The notes under the pieces are model-generated. The model ran no database searches and was not told the origin of the DNA. It saw only the letters and a list, made by a program, of their open reading frames with translations. Positions 33,714 to 35,810 of a stretch of DNA of 35,810 nt are shown here, piece after piece (position 1 is the first letter of the stretch; the number at the start of each line of letters is the position of its first letter). A program made the position numbers and the translations under genes. Source of the DNA: an uncultured Rhodospirillales bacterium (GTDB lineage Bacteria > Pseudomonadota > Alphaproteobacteria > Reyranellales > Reyranellaceae). The DNA is taken from assembly GCA_902825855.1 (NCBI GenBank), contig CADECW010000076.1, forward strand, positions 1 to 35,810, in the 5' to 3' direction.

Positions 33714-34254
33714 GTCGCTTGGCCAGCATGATGTCCGGCCGGCCGGCGCCGTTCACATCGGGCAGCAGGCCGACGATCTGGTAGCCTTGTCGGCGATAGA
33801 AGGTGAAGGGGTGCCCGCGAGACGTCGTCTCGGTTGTCGCGACGTGGCCGACCACATCGGGCCAGAGGTCGCGACCGAACAGGGTGGTGCCGCCATAGTC
33901 GTCGTCGCTGCCGAGGAAAAGCGCCAGCACGCCTTCGCTGCGGGCGCGGGCTTCGAGTGCTGCCATCAGCGCCGAGCCGATGCCGCGGCGCTGGCAGTCG
34001 GGCGCCACGACCAGGGGATGGATTTCCCAGCCATGGCTATAAGTGCGGATCGCACCGATCCAGCCGACCAGTCGCTCGCCCTCGAGGGCGGCATGGCCCA
34101 GCCAGCCATCTTCCGCGCAACGCAACGCCACCTCGGCCTCTGCCTCGCCAGGGGCATTGTAGGCAGAAGGCACATGAGCCAGGGCGTCGCGCAGAATTCC
34201 GGCCGCGTCGCTATGACGACCAGGTGCGAGTGCCGCAAAGTCGACGATCTCCAT
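33688..34254 (-). CDS. GNAT-family N-acetyltransferase
   Basis: A 188-residue acetyltransferase. The acetyl-CoA-binding motif A is 'PLVVAPDCQRRGIGSALMAALE' in the middle, with 'GWLGHAALEGERLVGWIGAI' before it and a C-terminal 'FYRRQGYQIVGLLPDVNG'. Length is normal for a single GNAT domain. Its start overlaps the lysE-type stop (TGATG at 34252-34256), so it is translated after that gene; the pair may act on the same amino compound, which is inference. Confidence 0.88.
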   Translation of the reverse strand: MEIVDFAALAPGRHSDAAGILRDALAHVPSAYNAPGEAEAEVALRCAEDGWLGHAALEGERLVGWIGAIRTYSHGWEIHPLVVAPDCQRRGIGSALMAALEARARSEGVLALFLGSDDDYGGTTLFGRDLWPDVVGHVATTETTSRGHPFTFYRRQGYQIVGLLPDVNGAGRPDIMLAKRLTPSRFSA

Positions 34255-34880
34255 CAGCTCCTCGAGCCTGCAAAGGCGACGGTTGCCGCGCCGGCCCCGA
34301 TCAGCAGTCCGCCGCCCACCTTGTTGACCACGCCGATGGCGCGCGGATTGGCGACGAAGCCGCGGGCGCGGGCCGCGACCAGCGCATAGCCGAAGGCATT
34401 GCCGAAGGCCAGCAGCAGGAACGTCGTCTCGAACACGATCATCTGCGTGAGGAAGTCAGCCTGCGGATCGAGGAAGGCCGGCAGGAAGGCGACGAAGAAG
34501 GTGATGCTCTTGGGGTTGAGCGCCGTCACCAGCCATGCATGCCCCAGCATCCGTGCGGCCGAGACGGCGTCGGTGCGCGGCGGCGCATCGAGCGTACCGC
34601 CGGCACGCCATAGCTTGATGCCCAAGTAGACGAGGTACGCGGCGCCGACCCACTTCAGGATCGTGAACAGCGTCGCCGAGGTGGCGAGCAGGGCGCCCAG
34701 GCCGAGCATGGAGAGCGTCATCGCCGTGAAATCGCCCAGCGCCACACCCACGGTCATGGGCAGCACGGTGCGCCATCCCTGGCCCAGCGCGTAGGAGACG
34801 ACCAGTAGCACGGTCGGCCCGGGGATGATCAGCAGCACCGCCGATGCGGCTGTAAAAGCGGCCCAGCTTTCGAGCGTCAT
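34254..34880 (-). CDS. LysE/RhtB family amino acid exporter
   Basis: A 208-residue inner-membrane exporter with about six helices. Family motifs are 'IPGPTVLLVVSYALGQGWRT' near the N-terminus and 'NPKSITFFVAFLPAF' in the middle. The ATG at 34880 is used, preceded by GGAGGA. It probably exports an amino acid such as homoserine, threonine or lysine; the substrate is not readable. It is divergent from a TetR regulator gene (256 bases apart) and is translationally coupled to the GNAT gene. Confidence 0.92.
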   Translation of the reverse strand: MTLESWAAFTAASAVLLIIPGPTVLLVVSYALGQGWRTVLPMTVGVALGDFTAMTLSMLGLGALLATSATLFTILKWVGAAYLVYLGIKLWRAGGTLDAPPRTDAVSAARMLGHAWLVTALNPKSITFFVAFLPAFLDPQADFLTQMIVFETTFLLLAFGNAFGYALVAARARGFVANPRAIGVVNKVGGGLLIGAGAATVAFAGSRS

Positions 34881-35136
34881 GCAATCCTCCAATCACTTCG
34901 GAGGATCAAGCCACAGGGATTCGTACAGGTCAGCCTGCTTTTGCCACCGTCATCCTGACCGGAGCCGCTGTTGATGGGTCGACAAGGGGCGGTCCCCCGA
35001 CTGCGCCGCCCTTCGGGCGTCTTCGCTCGGACTGACGGCCTGATCCATTCATCGACAAGAAAAACTACCCCCAATCTTTTCGATGCCAAGTTCGCGCTCT
35101 TCTTGACACCCAGCAAAGTGCGTGAGCGGATGCCCC

Positions 35137-35760
35137 ATGGCGCGGGCAAAGACGGCAAAACCCTATCATCACGGCGAACTGCGCGAGGCGTTGGTCGCAG
35201 CGGGACGCAAGTTGCTGGAAGAAAAGGGCCTGCGTGGCTTCACCCTGCGCGAATGCGCCCGGCGCGCCTCGGTCTCCCATGCCGCTCCGGCCCATCACTT
35301 CGCTTCGATCGACGACCTGCTGGCCGAAATCGCGACGCGCGGCTATCACGATCTCACCGCGGCGATGTCGGCGGAAGCACGGCGGTCGGGCAATGAACCT
35401 GCGGCGCGGCTGGTGGGCCAGAGCGTCGGTTATATGGCCTTTGCCGCCGCCAATCCGGTGGTGTTCCAGCTGATGTTCAGCCGCGAGGCAAACCGATTTG
35501 AAACGCCTGAACTCGCCGAGGCCTCCAAGTCGGCCTATCACCTGCATCGCGAGGCCGTCGAGGGCGTCATCCCGCAGGCCTCGGGCGAGGTGAAGGAGCG
35601 CATGGTGGACTTTGCCTGGGCCTCCGTGCACGGCTTCATCACCCTGGTACTTGAGGGCCAGCTCGGCGAGAGGGATTCGTCGCGCGCGCTCAAGGCACGT
35701 GGCCTTGCGGCGCTGTCGGCGATGGTCGAGGCGGTCGTCCGCGCCGGCGGTGAACCCTAG
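35137..35760 (+). CDS. TetR/AcrR-family transcriptional regulator with WHG-type C-terminal domain
   Basis: A 207-residue regulator. The N-terminal helix-turn-helix reads 'HHGELREALVAAGRKLLEEKGLRGFTLRECARRASVSHAAPAHHFASIDDLLAEI', which is the subgroup with a WHG (TetR_C_33) ligand domain; that domain follows from about residue 80. The ATG at 35137 is chosen over a GTG at 35122. It is divergent from the lysE-type exporter gene and may control it. Its TAG stop shares the palindrome CTAG (35757-35760) with the stop of the convergent gene at the window end. Confidence 0.9.
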   Translation: MARAKTAKPYHHGELREALVAAGRKLLEEKGLRGFTLRECARRASVSHAAPAHHFASIDDLLAEIATRGYHDLTAAMSAEARRSGNEPAARLVGQSVGYMAFAAANPVVFQLMFSREANRFETPELAEASKSAYHLHREAVEGVIPQASGEVKERMVDFAWASVHGFITLVLEGQLGERDSSRALKARGLAALSAMVEAVVRAGGEP

Positions 35761-35810
35761 AGGTCGATGCGGAACAGCAGCGCCTCGACATCGCCGTAGG
35801 CCGGGTCCTT
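35757..35810 (-). CDS. C-terminal end of an unidentified protein (partial)
   Basis: Only the last 17 codons are in the window: KDPAYGDVEALLFRIDL and a TAG stop at 35759-35757. The reading is open to the window edge. The product cannot be identified. It is convergent with the TetR gene, with the two stop codons overlapping in a CTAG palindrome. Confidence 0.5.
   Translation of the reverse strand, partial: KDPAYGDVEALLFRIDL

Noticed and set aside
35103..35131. TTGACA at 35103-35108 as a promoter for the TetR gene
   Set aside because: The -10 position 17 bases on (GCGGAT) does not match TATAAT and lies almost at the start codon.

Overview
The window is high-GC bacterial chromosome with ordinary, densely packed chromosomal gene content. 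An alphaproteobacterium is the best guess, from the Rhodospirillales/Reyranella-like part of the group. This rests on the small NDUFS4-like complex I subunit beside a tRNA gene, the abundance of ABC/TAXI solute-binding proteins, a two-domain cold-shock protein, and the general gene style. Genus is not determinable here. I see no insertion sequence, prophage, CRISPR array or plasmid function.

Layout. (1) 1-3038: the end of a branched-chain amino acid type ABC transporter operon (livM partial, livK-like binding protein, livF), with a strong hairpin between livK and livF. (2) 3119-5993: a secreted NlpE/COG3650-like protein, a Sir2 deacylase and an orphan TAXI-type solute-binding protein. (3) 6027-14204: a sugar-acid catabolic neighbourhood. 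It holds an SDR dehydrogenase, a KDPG-type aldolase, a YVTN beta-propeller protein, a sterol-desaturase-family hydroxylase, a PfkB/KDG-type kinase, a Rieske-FAD reductase, an IlvD/Edd (xylonate-type) dehydratase and a small winged-helix protein. Dehydratase, kinase and aldolase together could take a sugar acid through a 2-keto-3-deoxy acid to pyruvate and an aldehyde. (4) 14296-17963: a PrcB-like exported protein, a Rieske oxygenase, a dienoyl-CoA-reductase-like SDR and a double cold-shock-domain protein. (5) 17966-20459, minus strand: a thiamine-precursor ABC transporter (thiZ-thiX-thiY) under a TPP riboswitch whose predicted P1 helix contains the first start codon. (6) 20527-22785: DUF192 protein, O-methyltransferase, DUF2237 protein, tRNA-Pro(TGG), NDUFS4-like subunit, tRNA-Arg(TCT). 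(7) 23152-28929: an iron-uptake island with Fur-like sites, TonB-dependent siderophore receptor, PiuC/YbiX hydroxylase, PepSY-type membrane protein, TonB, ExbB and ExbD, all on the plus strand. (8) 28967-35810: VOC protein, acyl-CoA dehydrogenase divergent from a LysR regulator, S9 peptidase, GNAT, LysE exporter, TetR regulator and the end of an unidentified gene.

The most interesting signals are the very compact TPP riboswitch/start-codon arrangement and the self-contained iron island, which carries its own TonB-ExbB-ExbD motor and an iron-box promoter. Lesser points are a short dyad-containing insert inside the PepSY-protein gene, a symmetric operator candidate between the acyl-CoA dehydrogenase and LysR genes, and a disordered insert in the PrcB-like domain. 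All functional calls come from reading motifs; no database search was run.
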